Of a DNA stretch of 16,351 nucleotides, positions 6,814 to 14,265 are shown in pieces. A program made the translations under genes and the position numbers. The stretch is from Planctomycetaceae bacterium (GTDB lineage Bacteria; Planctomycetota; Planctomycetia; Pirellulales; UBA1268): positions 1 to 16,351 of the forward strand of contig CANETO010000004.1 of assembly GCA_947440895.1 (NCBI GenBank). The letters run 5' to 3'. How positions within the stretch are numbered: position 1 is the first letter of the stretch; every line of letters starts with the position of its first letter. The notes below the pieces were generated by a model. That model did not search any database and had not been told where the DNA came from. It saw only the letters and a program-made list of their open reading frames with translations.

Positions 6814-7353
6814 ATGGACCCCGACTATTCCGACGACCTTTCCCCGCCGGACGAATCGATGGACGATCTGCTGAACGCTTTCGAGCACGGCCTGACAGGC
6901 GAACACATGCACACTCGCTGGATGCGGCTGGCGCTGGAGGAGGCGCGGATGGCCGCGGCGGAGGACGAGGTGCCGGTAGGGGCAATCGTCGTGGCAGCCG
7001 GGCGGGTGATCGCCAGCGCCCACAACCAGCGGGAGCAGTTGGCCGATCCCACCGCCCACGCGGAGATGATTGCCCTCACGCAGGCCGCCGCGGCCCTCGG
7101 TTCCTGGCGACTCGAGGGCTGCACGCTCTATGTCACGCTCGAGCCCTGCCCGATGTGTGCCGGTGCGATTCTCCAGGCCCGTGTGCCGGTCGTCGTGTGG
7201 GGCGCGGCCGATCCCAAGGCCGGGGCAGTCGAATCGCTCTACCGTCTCTTCGAAGATCCCCGGCTCAACCACCGCGTCGATCACACCGGCCGAGTGCTGG
7301 CCGACGAATGCGGTCAAATCCTGAGCACCTTCTTTCGCGGGAAGCGAAAGTGA
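6814..7353 (+). CDS. tadA: tRNA-specific adenosine deaminase TadA
   Basis: TadA deaminates adenosine 34 to inosine in the anticodon of tRNA-Arg(ACG), letting one tRNA read CGU, CGC and CGA. It acts in the cytoplasm as a zinc enzyme, normally a dimer. The 179-residue product has the full zinc site: HAE at 82-84 (His ligand, Glu proton shuttle) and PCPMC at 111-115 (Cys112, Cys115). VPVGAIVV (53-60) and the C-terminal YRLFEDPRLNHR are also typical. I start at ATG 6814, giving an acidic 32-residue extension before the usual beginning (HTRWMRLALEEA). ATG 6907 would give the standard length, and neither has a strong ribosome site. The last codons form a perfect 7-bp hairpin (7332-7338 with 7344-7350) just before the stop, without a T-run. 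Downstream is repeat-rich DNA. Confidence 0.93.
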   Translation: MDPDYSDDLSPPDESMDDLLNAFEHGLTGEHMHTRWMRLALEEARMAAAEDEVPVGAIVVAAGRVIASAHNQREQLADPTAHAEMIALTQAAAALGSWRLEGCTLYVTLEPCPMCAGAILQARVPVVVWGAADPKAGAVESLYRLFEDPRLNHRVDHTGRVLADECGQILSTFFRGKRK

Positions 7354-7375
7354 ACTGCGACCTGTCATGGTCAAC

Positions 7376-7506
7376 CGGCCCAAACCGCCGGGGACGGCAG
7401 AAGTCTCGTCGCAGTGGATTTTTCTCCTTCCACGACCTACGGCAGCGCATTCCCCAGAAGGTCGAAAAATCCAAAAGCTCCTCGAGCTTCCGCCGATCCC
7501 CGGCTC
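7376..7506 (+). repeat. Hairpin repeat element, copy B
   Basis: The 5' flank and arm (7376-7393) match bases 1-18 exactly. Arm 7387-7397 pairs with 7493-7504, with a bulged A at 7496, in the same register as copy A. The base pair 7394-7497 is A-T here and G-C in copy A (19-77). Inside, 7415-7424 pairs with 7464-7473 (10 bp), 7434-7438 pairs with 7459-7463, and 7475-7480 pairs with 7484-7489 around a 3-base loop. The interior differs completely in sequence and length from copy A, while the outer stem is kept. Confidence 0.7.
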
Positions 7507-7559
7507 GTCCGACTGGTTGCGCGCTTGAACACGTCAGGTGCCGTGGAATGCACCCGTGA

Positions 7560-7690
7560 GGGGCTGCCCATGTCCCGAGAGCCGGCGTTGCTGACTAGCG
7601 GAGGCAGGATGCCGGAGCGCCGTCAGCATCGAGTGAGCGAAGGGCAGGATGCCCGAAGCGAACGTCCGGCGACGGGGCATGGGCAGCCCC
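7560..7690 (+). repeat. 131-base branched foldback with an 18-bp terminal stem
   Basis: Bases 7560-7577 pair with 7673-7690 over all 18 positions, one of them G-T (a G-U wobble if the plus strand is transcribed). Inside, 7586-7595 pairs with 7622-7631 (9 of 10). Two small hairpins share the loop AGGAT: stem 7603-7605/7611-7613 and stem 7642-7645/7651-7654. The whole folds as a branched structure. No coding sequence is seen in it. It may be a small non-autonomous element (MITE- or REP-like) or a structured RNA. Confidence 0.65.
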
Positions 7691-7716
7691 GAACCGTTGC
7701 CGCGCTCCTCGAGCCC

Positions 7717-9072
7717 CTAGCCGCGTTTATTGATCGGCACAAAGTCACGGAGGGTTTCGCCGGTGTAGATCTGACGCGGACGGCAGATCTTCTTCGTCGG
7801 CGAATGGTGCATCTCGATCCAGTGGGCGATCCAGCCCGGAAGCCGACCCATGGCGAACAAGACAGTAAACATCTGCACCGGTATCCCCATCGCCCTGTAG
7901 ATGACCCCTGAGTAGAAGTCGACGTTGGGGTAGAGCTTCCGCTCGATGAAGTAGTCGTCGGCGAGCGCCACCTCCTCGAGTTGCTGGGCGATGTCGAAGA
8001 TCGGATCCCGCAGTGAGAGCTTGGCAAGAAGCTTGTCGCACGTGGCCTTGATCAGCTTCGCACGGGGGTCGTAGTTCTTGTAGACACGGTGGCCGAAGCC
8101 CATGAGGCGGAAGCCCGAGTCCTTCTTCTTGGCGAGGTCGACGTATTTCTTGACGTTGCCGCCATCAGCGCCGATCTTCTCCAGCATCTCGACGCAGGCT
8201 TGATTGGCACCACCGTGCAGCGGCCCCCAGAGGGCGGAGATACCGGCCGAGATGCTGGCGAAGAGATTGGCGTCGCTCGAGCCGACCATCCGGACGGTGG
8301 ACGTGGAGCAGTTTTGCTCGTGGTCTGCATGCACGATCAGCAGCATGTCGAGTGCCTCGGCAAAGTCGGGATCGCAGTGGTATTCCTCGCACGGCACCGC
8401 AAACATCATCTGCAGGAAGTTCTCGCAGTAGGAGAGATCGTTCCGCGGATAGATCAGCGGCTGGCCAATCGACTTCTTGTGGCTGTAGGCCGCGATGGTG
8501 GGGAGTTTGGCGAGCAGGCGGTGCACGCTCACCTCCACCTGACGGGGATCGCGAACGTCGAGTGAATCCTGGTAGAAGGTGGAGAGGGCGCCGACCACGC
8601 TGCCGAGGATCGCCATGGGATGCGCGTCACGGGGAAACCCGTTGTAAAAGCTGCGCATGTCCTCGTGGATCATCGTGTGGTGCGAGAGCGAATTTCGGAA
8701 GCCGTCGAGTTCGGTGGTCGAGGGCAAGTTTCCGTAGATCAGCAGGTAGGCCACCTCGACGAAGTCGCACTTCTCCGCCAGCACCTCGATGGGATAGCCG
8801 CGGTATCGCAGGATCCCCTTCTCGCCGTCGAGGAATGTGATCGCGCTGGTCGTGGACCCGGTGTTGACGAACCCCTCGTCGAGGGTAATCGCACCGGTCG
8901 CGGCCCGCAGTTTGGCGATATCGATGCCCTGCTCACCCTCGGTACCCACGACCACAGGGAGTTCGGTGGTACGGCCGTCGAGTTCCAGCCTGGCCGTGCC
9001 CGCCGACTTCGTGCCCGGCCACGGCGGAGTGACGGAGGCTGGCGAGGCAGAGGATGTCTGGGACGCACTCAT
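7717..9072 (-). CDS. gltA: Citrate synthase
   Basis: The enzyme condenses oxaloacetate and acetyl-CoA to citrate, the entry step of the TCA cycle, in the cytoplasm. The 451-residue product has the three catalytic residues in their motifs: His286 in GPLHGGAN, His328 in GFGHRVYKNYDPRAK and Asp385 in PNVDFYSG. VHADHEQN (about 247-254) is also conserved. An N-terminal beta domain (about 26-100) is as in the hexameric, NADH-sensitive bacterial type, after a Ser/Ala/Pro-rich leader of about 25 residues. Start ATG 9072 is supported by AGGAG (minus strand, 9082-9086) 9 bases upstream. It lies 140 bases downstream of the isomerase gene on the same strand. 2-Methylcitrate synthase is a related possibility, but the length and N-domain favour GltA. 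Confidence 0.94.
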   Translation of the reverse strand: MSASQTSSASPASVTPPWPGTKSAGTARLELDGRTTELPVVVGTEGEQGIDIAKLRAATGAITLDEGFVNTGSTTSAITFLDGEKGILRYRGYPIEVLAEKCDFVEVAYLLIYGNLPSTTELDGFRNSLSHHTMIHEDMRSFYNGFPRDAHPMAILGSVVGALSTFYQDSLDVRDPRQVEVSVHRLLAKLPTIAAYSHKKSIGQPLIYPRNDLSYCENFLQMMFAVPCEEYHCDPDFAEALDMLLIVHADHEQNCSTSTVRMVGSSDANLFASISAGISALWGPLHGGANQACVEMLEKIGADGGNVKKYVDLAKKKDSGFRLMGFGHRVYKNYDPRAKLIKATCDKLLAKLSLRDPIFDIAQQLEEVALADDYFIERKLYPNVDFYSGVIYRAMGIPVQMFTVLFAMGRLPGWIAHWIEMHHSPTKKICRPRQIYTGETLRDFVPINKRG

Positions 9073-9140
9073 GGGGCCAATCTCCTGGGCGTGGGGGCAT
9101 CCGGCACGGAGCGGAGCGCGGGATGAGACAATCCGCAGCC

Positions 9141-9211
9141 AAAATCTGCCAGAGGCGGCAGTCTATCTCGCGCCGCACGGGTCGGCAATCGCTTCCCGAA
9201 CGGCGCCGACC
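9141..9211 (-). terminator. Possible terminator hairpins after the isomerase gene
   Basis: Reading the minus strand from the isomerase stop, 9205-9211 pairs with 9180-9186 (7 bp, 18-base loop). A second short hairpin, 9157-9161 with 9146-9150 (5 bp), is followed by ATTTT. The stem is short, so termination is a guess. If real, gltA has its own promoter in 9073-9140. Confidence 0.3.
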
Positions 9212-9212
9212 G

Positions 9213-10682
9213 TTACCGCATCGTGCGGGGCTGGCTCGCGGTCTCAGAGGCAGCCTGGGTGGGGCCGCCGCCGGGTTCGTCGTCGTAGATCGTCCAGACC
9301 GGTGTGCGGCCACGGACCGTGGCGAGATAGTCGTCCATCTCCCGTTTGCGGCGTTCGTCTTGGAGCTTGTCGCGGATGCCCACCTGCGCCTCGATGAAGG
9401 GCGTGCGGCCGGCGTCGGTTCGTTCGATGACCCGCACAATGTGCAGGGCCGAGCCGTCGTCGAGGATCGCACTCATCTGGCCTACCGGCAGCGTGAAGAC
9501 GGCCTCGTTGACGACCTTCGAGACGAGACTGCCTTTGGTGGTCCAATCGAAGCTGCCGCCGGTCGCGGCGGTCGGCCCCTCCGAGCGTGTTCGAGCAATG
9601 TCTGCAAATGGGTTGCCCTGCATCACCTCGTTCCCCATGGCTGCCAGCATGGTCCAGGCCTGCCCGCGCGGCCGGCCGGCCGTGACTTTCACCGTGAGCT
9701 GCTCGAAGCGGGCCTTGGCCGGATAGTCGTATTCGGCCAGATGATTCTGATACCACGCAATCATTTCGGCGTGTGGAATCTCACCTTCGTTGACCACCTT
9801 CTGCTGGATCCATTGCTGGGCGAGGGCCCGCTCGAAGAACGTCTTGCGGATCCGGTCGAGCGACTGGCCCCGCGACCGCAGCAACTGGTCGTATTCGAGG
9901 GCGTTGGCCACCCCCGCATCCTTGACCAGCCGCGGCAACTGTTGTTGATCGAACGCCTCGTTGACCTTTTTCTCGATCTCCGGCAGTCGATCCTCGGGAA
10001 TCGTGCGGCAGGCGTCGACGTAGACAACCAGCGACTCAACGTGCTGCTTGATCACCTGCCTGCAGATCTGGGCCTTGAGTTCTCGGATCTGTTCGGGGGT
10101 GAGGCCGCCCGAGACCTTGTCCAGCCAGGCCAATGCCGTGGGGGTCAGCAGGTCGCCCTCCAACACGACCTCCGGTCCGACCCGGGCGACCACCCGGGCG
10201 TTGTCGAGCGACTGCATGCCGGATGGCTGCCCCGCACCCGTATCGTCAGCTGGAATCTGTTCCTCAAAGCCTGCCTGAATCACACCAGACCGCTGAGTCT
10301 TGGACGTGGATTCGCCGCCGGCATCCTTCCCGGCAGCCCCAATCGGCTTGAGGGGAGCCCCCGGATTCGGCAGGATGCTCGACAGCACATGATTGTCCTT
10401 GCTGCCCGCGCCGTCCTTGTTGTCGTCGCCAGAATCCTTGGCTCCCGGCCAGCCCTCAGGCCGCGACACCGCCTTCGGGACGTGGGGCATCTGTCCGGGG
10501 CCGACCAGACTGCGGGCCGTGGGAGCCGCTGCGGCCGCGGGGCCACTGGCGGCTGCCGCCGGGTCGTCAGAAGGCTGGGATGGCCCCTGAGCAACCGCCA
10601 CGCCGCTGACCAGCATGGCGACCGCGCAGAAGACCTGCGCGAGGCTCCTACACACCTGACATTGGCGGCCGAGATGGTTCAT
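9213..10682 (-). CDS. Exported SurA/parvulin-like peptidyl-prolyl isomerase
   Basis: The 489-residue product starts with a signal peptide (hydrophobic core about 13-30, likely cut after AVAVA at 31; no lipobox Cys). A Pro/Ala/Gly-rich linker follows (about 32-160). Residues about 161-300 are a helical region of the SurA-N/chaperone type (arms such as KAQICRQVIKQHVESLVVY). A parvulin-like rotamase domain spans about 324-423, with GGSFDWTTKGSLVSKVVNEA and FTLPVGQMSAILDDGSALHI. Such proteins isomerise Xaa-Pro bonds and help fold exported and outer-membrane proteins. Start ATG 10682 has no good ribosome site. It begins 45 bases after the mfd stop on the same strand, so it probably shares a transcript. 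It could be called a PpiC/PpiD-type protein; SurA itself is only a resemblance. Confidence 0.85.
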   Translation of the reverse strand: MNHLGRQCQVCRSLAQVFCAVAMLVSGVAVAQGPSQPSDDPAAAASGPAAAAAPTARSLVGPGQMPHVPKAVSRPEGWPGAKDSGDDNKDGAGSKDNHVLSSILPNPGAPLKPIGAAGKDAGGESTSKTQRSGVIQAGFEEQIPADDTGAGQPSGMQSLDNARVVARVGPEVVLEGDLLTPTALAWLDKVSGGLTPEQIRELKAQICRQVIKQHVESLVVYVDACRTIPEDRLPEIEKKVNEAFDQQQLPRLVKDAGVANALEYDQLLRSRGQSLDRIRKTFFERALAQQWIQQKVVNEGEIPHAEMIAWYQNHLAEYDYPAKARFEQLTVKVTAGRPRGQAWTMLAAMGNEVMQGNPFADIARTRSEGPTAATGGSFDWTTKGSLVSKVVNEAVFTLPVGQMSAILDDGSALHIVRVIERTDAGRTPFIEAQVGIRDKLQDERRKREMDDYLATVRGRTPVWTIYDDEPGGGPTQAASETASQPRTMR

Positions 10683-10727
10683 CGCGGTCTCGGAAAGGGA
10701 CGACTGGGATCCGCCCGTCGACCCACG

Positions 10728-13700
10728 TTAGGGTCGTGCGGACTTCGGAACGGGCCGGGGACTATAGGGACGCCCGCGACTGGGTCGCAAGAGCGTCCTG
10801 ACCGCAGCCAACAGCCTGTCCGGATCGTCACAAACACGCGAATCGAGCGGTACAACCGCACTTCGGTCGCCGACGACACGCAGCGTTTTCCCCCCCGCCT
10901 GCCAGGCTGCCCGCAGCCGCTGGATGGCCTGCGGATCATGGTGGCCGATCACCAGCATGCCAGGCTGCCTGGTGATGGAGTCGATGCCGTGGGCTGCGGC
11001 GGCGACCCGCAGCCGGGCAAACTCCAACATTCTGGTCACCTCGGCCGGCAAGGGGCCGAACCGGTCAGCCAGTTCCGCGGCGAGGTCATCGACCTGCCCT
11101 TCGCCCGTCACCCGCGACAGTCGCCGATAGACATCGATCTTGGCGCGGAAGTCGGGAATGAAGTCGCGCGGGAGCCAGGCCGTGCCTGGAAGGTCGATGG
11201 TCACCGGCGGCAACTCGGCCGGCGGCATCGCCTTCAGTCCGCGGACGGCCTGCTCGAGCAGCCGGCAGTAGAGTTCGTAGCCGACCGTGGCGATGTGGCC
11301 GCTTTGCTGCGTTCCCAGCAGGTTGCCGGCGCCGCGGATCTCAAGATCTCGCATCGCTAGCGAGAACCCTGCGCCCATGCTGGAGAACTCCTGGATGGCG
11401 CGGAGCCGCTTGGCCGCCGTGCTCGTCAGCGTGGCTGCCTCGTCGACGAGCAGGTGGCAGTAGGCGCGGTGGTGGGAGCGGCCGACACGGCCGCGAAGCT
11501 GATGGAGGTCGGCGAGGCCGTAGGTGTCGGCCTCATCGATGAAGATGGTGTTGGCCCGTGGAATGTCGAGGCCGCTCTCGATGATCGTGGTAGCCAGCAG
11601 GATGTCGGCCCTTCCGGATACGAACGCGAGCATGACCTCCTCAAGCTCCGCTTCGGAAAGCCGGCCATGGGCGATGACGATCGTTGCCTCGGGCGCGATC
11701 TGAGTGAGCCGGTGCGCGACCTTGTGGATGTCGTTGATCCGGTTGTGCACGAAAAACACCTGACCGCCCCGCGCGAGTTCCCGGTCGATGGCACCTCGGA
11801 TCAGCCGCTCGTCCCAGCGGGCCACGCGGGTTTCAACCGCGATCCGGTTGGCGGGGGGTGTGGTGAGATTGGAGATGTCGCGGATGCCGAGCATCGCCAT
11901 ATGGAGCGTCCGCGGAATCGGCGTCGCCGTCATCGTGAGCACGTCCACACTGGCACGAAGCGCCTTGAGCTTCTCTTTGACGTCCACGCCAAACCGTTGC
12001 TCCTCGTCGACCACGACGAGCCCCAGGTTGGCGAAGTGGAGGTCGGTCTGCGCGATCCGATGCGTGCCGATGACGATGTCGACGGTGCCCTGCGCGAGTC
12101 CTTCCAGTGTGTCGCGTTCCTCCTTCGTGCTGGTGAGCCGCGAGAGAGCCCGGATCGTGAACGGGAACTCGGCGAACCGAGCGACGAACGTGCGGCGATG
12201 CTGCTCAGCCAGCACCGTCGTCGGCACGAGCACGGCCACCTGGGAGCCCGCCTCCGCCACCTTGAATGCCGCCCGCATCGCCATCTCCGTCTTGCCGAAG
12301 CCGACGTCGCCGCAGAGCAGCCGATCCATGGGCCGCGGCCGTTCGAGGTCGGCACGGATCGCCTCGATGGCCGTGAGCTGGTCTGGCGTCTCGTCAAAGG
12401 GAAAGGATTCCTCGAAGCTCTGCTGCCAGGGCGTGTCGGCCGGGAAAGCGAAGCCAGGACGGTTCTCCCGCCGGGCCTGCAGCTGGATCATGTCAGCGGC
12501 CATGTCGGCGACGGCCCGCTCGACCGCCGCCTTCTGCCGCTCCCAGAGGCCGCCGCCGACCTTCGCGAGCTTGGGCGCGAGCTTGCTACCGCCGACGTAT
12601 TTCTGCACGAGCTCGATACAGGACGCCGGCACATAGATTCGCGTGCTCTCTGCGAACTCGATCTCGAGAAACTCCTCCGTACGGCCGTGCTTTTCCAGGA
12701 GCTTGAGGCCCTTGTAGCGGCCGATCCCGTGGGCGACATGCACGACATAGTCGCCTTCGTGGAGGTCGAGGAACGTATCGATCGCCCGCGTCAGCCGGTG
12801 TTTCGCCGGCCGCGATGTCGCCACATCCTCGCGGCGGAAAAGCTCCGCACTCGAAATCAGCACGACCTTTTCGGGCACGAGCCGGAAGCCGCCGGAGAGG
12901 TGCCCCCGGGCGAAGTGCAGCCGGCCCGATCGCGCCGGTCCACACTCGGCCAGCAGCTCCGTGAGCCGCTTCTCCTCCGCGGCGGTCGGCGCGACCACCC
13001 ACACCTCCTGGTCACGGCCTACTGTCTCCAGTTCTTCGCGAACCCGGTCCAGCACCCCGGTGAATCGCTCCACGCTCTCGATCGCCAACAGTGCCGTCGA
13101 CTCCATGCTCGACGGCGCGACGGCGGAAAGCGTCACCGAGGGAAATCGGTAGATCCTGGCAAACACCTCCGCCGGATCGGAAAGCCCGGCGGCAGGCCCA
13201 GCGTCGGCACCGGCATGGGCCAGCCGTTGGTGAGCTCGCTGTGCCTCCTCGGCGAGCTCCCCCGGTTCCACCAAGGCCCACCACGAGCCCGGCGGAACGA
13301 TGTCGGCCAGATGCGTCCGCCGCGTCGGCGGAGCTTTTGAGTCCGGCGCCGTCCGCTCGAGCGCCGTGAGGTCGATGGCGTCGAGTGGGTCGACGCTCCG
13401 CTGACTGACGGTGTCGAACGTGCGGAGGGATTCGATTTCGTCACCGAACAACTCCACGCGCACGGGGCGCTCCCAGTCGGTGGCAAAGAGGTCGAGGATG
13501 CCGCCGCGGCGGGCGAAGGTGCCAGGTGTATCGATCGCGTCGGCCGACTCCCAGCCCCGCGCGACAAGCCAGTCGGCGAGTTCCGCTGGATCAAGCCTGC
13601 CGCCGACAACGAGCTGACGGGTGCTGGCCTCGATCTCGCGCGGGTCTGCCAGCGGAGAGAGCAGGGCCTGGATGGTGGTGCAAATGATCCGCGGATGCGC

Positions 13701-14090
13701 GGCCGGGGGGCCTACCAGCCGCTTGACCAGGGCCAGGCGGTCCGCCGCGGTGGGGTCGCCGGCCGACATCGCACCTCCGTCGTCTTCAAGCGCCGGCAGC
13801 ACGGCGACCGGGAGCGGCGTGAACAGCGCGAGATCGTCGAGAAAGAAATCGGCATCGGCGGCGTGTGGCAGCACGACCACGAGCAGGCCGGGCGGTTCCG
13901 GCGTGGCGACCAATGCCTCTGCCAACGCCGCCGCCGTCAGGCTAGACGCCGATCCCCAGGTTCCGCCAATCGTGCCACCATGCCCCGCCCGGAGACTGGC
14001 GACCACCTCGGCGAACCCGTTATGCGTATCGAGCGTGTTGGCAAGGCCGAGCAATCGCCCGGCCGGCCGTGAGACCGTGGAATCGGACAC
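10728..14090 (-). CDS. mfd: Transcription-repair coupling factor Mfd
   Basis: Mfd is a DNA translocase that pushes stalled RNA polymerase off damaged DNA and recruits UvrA. The product is 1120 residues from GTG 14090 (1122 from TTG 14096); neither has a visible ribosome site. Order of parts: UvrB-like N-terminal modules (about 1-340, with TFARRGGILDLFA); CarD-like RNA-polymerase interaction domain (about 440-520, EGDYVVHVAHGIGRYKG); helicase core with Walker A GDVGFGKT (near 593), DEEQRFG (near 695) and TATPIPRTL; the second RecA lobe with the QLRGRVGRS motif and the downstream translocation-motif region; and the C-terminal TRCF domain (about 1000-1080, IDVYRRLSR). All core motifs are intact and the length is normal. 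It leads a minus-strand run with the isomerase and is divergent from ilvB. Confidence 0.95.
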   Translation of the reverse strand: MSDSTVSRPAGRLLGLANTLDTHNGFAEVVASLRAGHGGTIGGTWGSASSLTAAALAEALVATPEPPGLLVVVLPHAADADFFLDDLALFTPLPVAVLPALEDDGGAMSAGDPTAADRLALVKRLVGPPAAHPRIICTTIQALLSPLADPREIEASTRQLVVGGRLDPAELADWLVARGWESADAIDTPGTFARRGGILDLFATDWERPVRVELFGDEIESLRTFDTVSQRSVDPLDAIDLTALERTAPDSKAPPTRRTHLADIVPPGSWWALVEPGELAEEAQRAHQRLAHAGADAGPAAGLSDPAEVFARIYRFPSVTLSAVAPSSMESTALLAIESVERFTGVLDRVREELETVGRDQEVWVVAPTAAEEKRLTELLAECGPARSGRLHFARGHLSGGFRLVPEKVVLISSAELFRREDVATSRPAKHRLTRAIDTFLDLHEGDYVVHVAHGIGRYKGLKLLEKHGRTEEFLEIEFAESTRIYVPASCIELVQKYVGGSKLAPKLAKVGGGLWERQKAAVERAVADMAADMIQLQARRENRPGFAFPADTPWQQSFEESFPFDETPDQLTAIEAIRADLERPRPMDRLLCGDVGFGKTEMAMRAAFKVAEAGSQVAVLVPTTVLAEQHRRTFVARFAEFPFTIRALSRLTSTKEERDTLEGLAQGTVDIVIGTHRIAQTDLHFANLGLVVVDEEQRFGVDVKEKLKALRASVDVLTMTATPIPRTLHMAMLGIRDISNLTTPPANRIAVETRVARWDERLIRGAIDRELARGGQVFFVHNRINDIHKVAHRLTQIAPEATIVIAHGRLSEAELEEVMLAFVSGRADILLATTIIESGLDIPRANTIFIDEADTYGLADLHQLRGRVGRSHHRAYCHLLVDEAATLTSTAAKRLRAIQEFSSMGAGFSLAMRDLEIRGAGNLLGTQQSGHIATVGYELYCRLLEQAVRGLKAMPPAELPPVTIDLPGTAWLPRDFIPDFRAKIDVYRRLSRVTGEGQVDDLAAELADRFGPLPAEVTRMLEFARLRVAAAAHGIDSITRQPGMLVIGHHDPQAIQRLRAAWQAGGKTLRVVGDRSAVVPLDSRVCDDPDRLLAAVRTLLRPSRGRPYSPRPVPKSARP

Positions 14091-14171
14091 GAGCAACAGT
14101 GTAGTAGAAGCGGAGGGCGAAGAGTCTCTTTCCCCGGCAAAATCGGAGTAAATTCTGCGAAATTTCAGCCC

Positions 14172-14200
14172 CTGACGCAGCAGGGCGTTTATCGTGTATT
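14172..14200 (+). promoter_or_regulatory. Candidate sigma70-type promoter for ilvB
   Basis: CTGACG (14172-14177, 4 of 6 to TTGACA) and TGTATT (14195-14200, 4 of 6 to TATAAT) are separated by 17 bases, in the AT-rich part of the intergenic region. The leader would be about 60 bases. I see no leader peptide rich in Leu/Ile/Val codons. A small hairpin (14170-14174 with 14181-14185) overlaps the -35 box. Confidence 0.35.
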
Positions 14201-14250
14201 TTTAAAGGTGTCGCTGCCCGGCCGTCACCGGACCATCCCAGCCCCACACC

Positions 14251-14257
14251 AGAGGAG
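14251..14257 (+). promoter_or_regulatory. Ribosome binding site of ilvB
   Basis: AGAGGAG lies 8 bases before ATG 14266 and fixes that start. Confidence 0.8.
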
Positions 14258-14265
14258 CCCACCCC

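Larger units (their letters stand above)
7354..7716. other. Gene-free region between convergent tadA and gltA, filled with foldback repeats
   Basis: 363 bases with no supportable gene. It holds copy B of the hairpin element (7376-7506), about 50 bases of plain sequence, the 131-base foldback (7560-7690) and a further GCTCCTCGAG word (7704-7713) next to the gltA stop. No strong T-run terminator is present for either gene; the repeats themselves may end or protect the two transcripts. On the minus strand, hairpin 7475-7489 followed by a T-rich stretch (revcomp of 7464-7474) resembles a weak terminator for gltA. Confidence 0.7.
14091..14265. promoter_or_regulatory. Divergent intergenic region, mfd / ilvB
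   Basis: 175 bases, with an AT-rich core at about 14140-14206 that stands out from the GC-rich surroundings. Both promoters should be here. No clear minus-strand promoter for mfd was seen. Confidence 0.55.

Noticed and set aside
7332..7350. Hairpin at the end of tadA as a terminator
   Set aside because: The stem is perfect but lies in the last codons and is not followed by a T-run.
6631..7383. N-terminal extension of the membrane-protein frame
   Set aside because: It is antisense to tadA, has no membrane or domain signal, and the ribosome site supports ATG 6630.
7354..7716. CRISPR array, tRNA or known riboswitch in the gene-free region
   Set aside because: The repeats are inverted and of unequal spacing, there is no tRNA arm pattern, and no riboswitch core I know was seen.
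9054..11360. 768-residue plus-strand frame opposite the isomerase and the mfd end
   Set aside because: It spans parts of two genuine minus-strand genes and their gap; no domain or ribosome site was seen.
11454..13340. 628-residue plus-strand frame opposite mfd
   Set aside because: Mfd on the other strand has every expected motif; the antisense product is charged, repetitive and lacks any recognisable domain.
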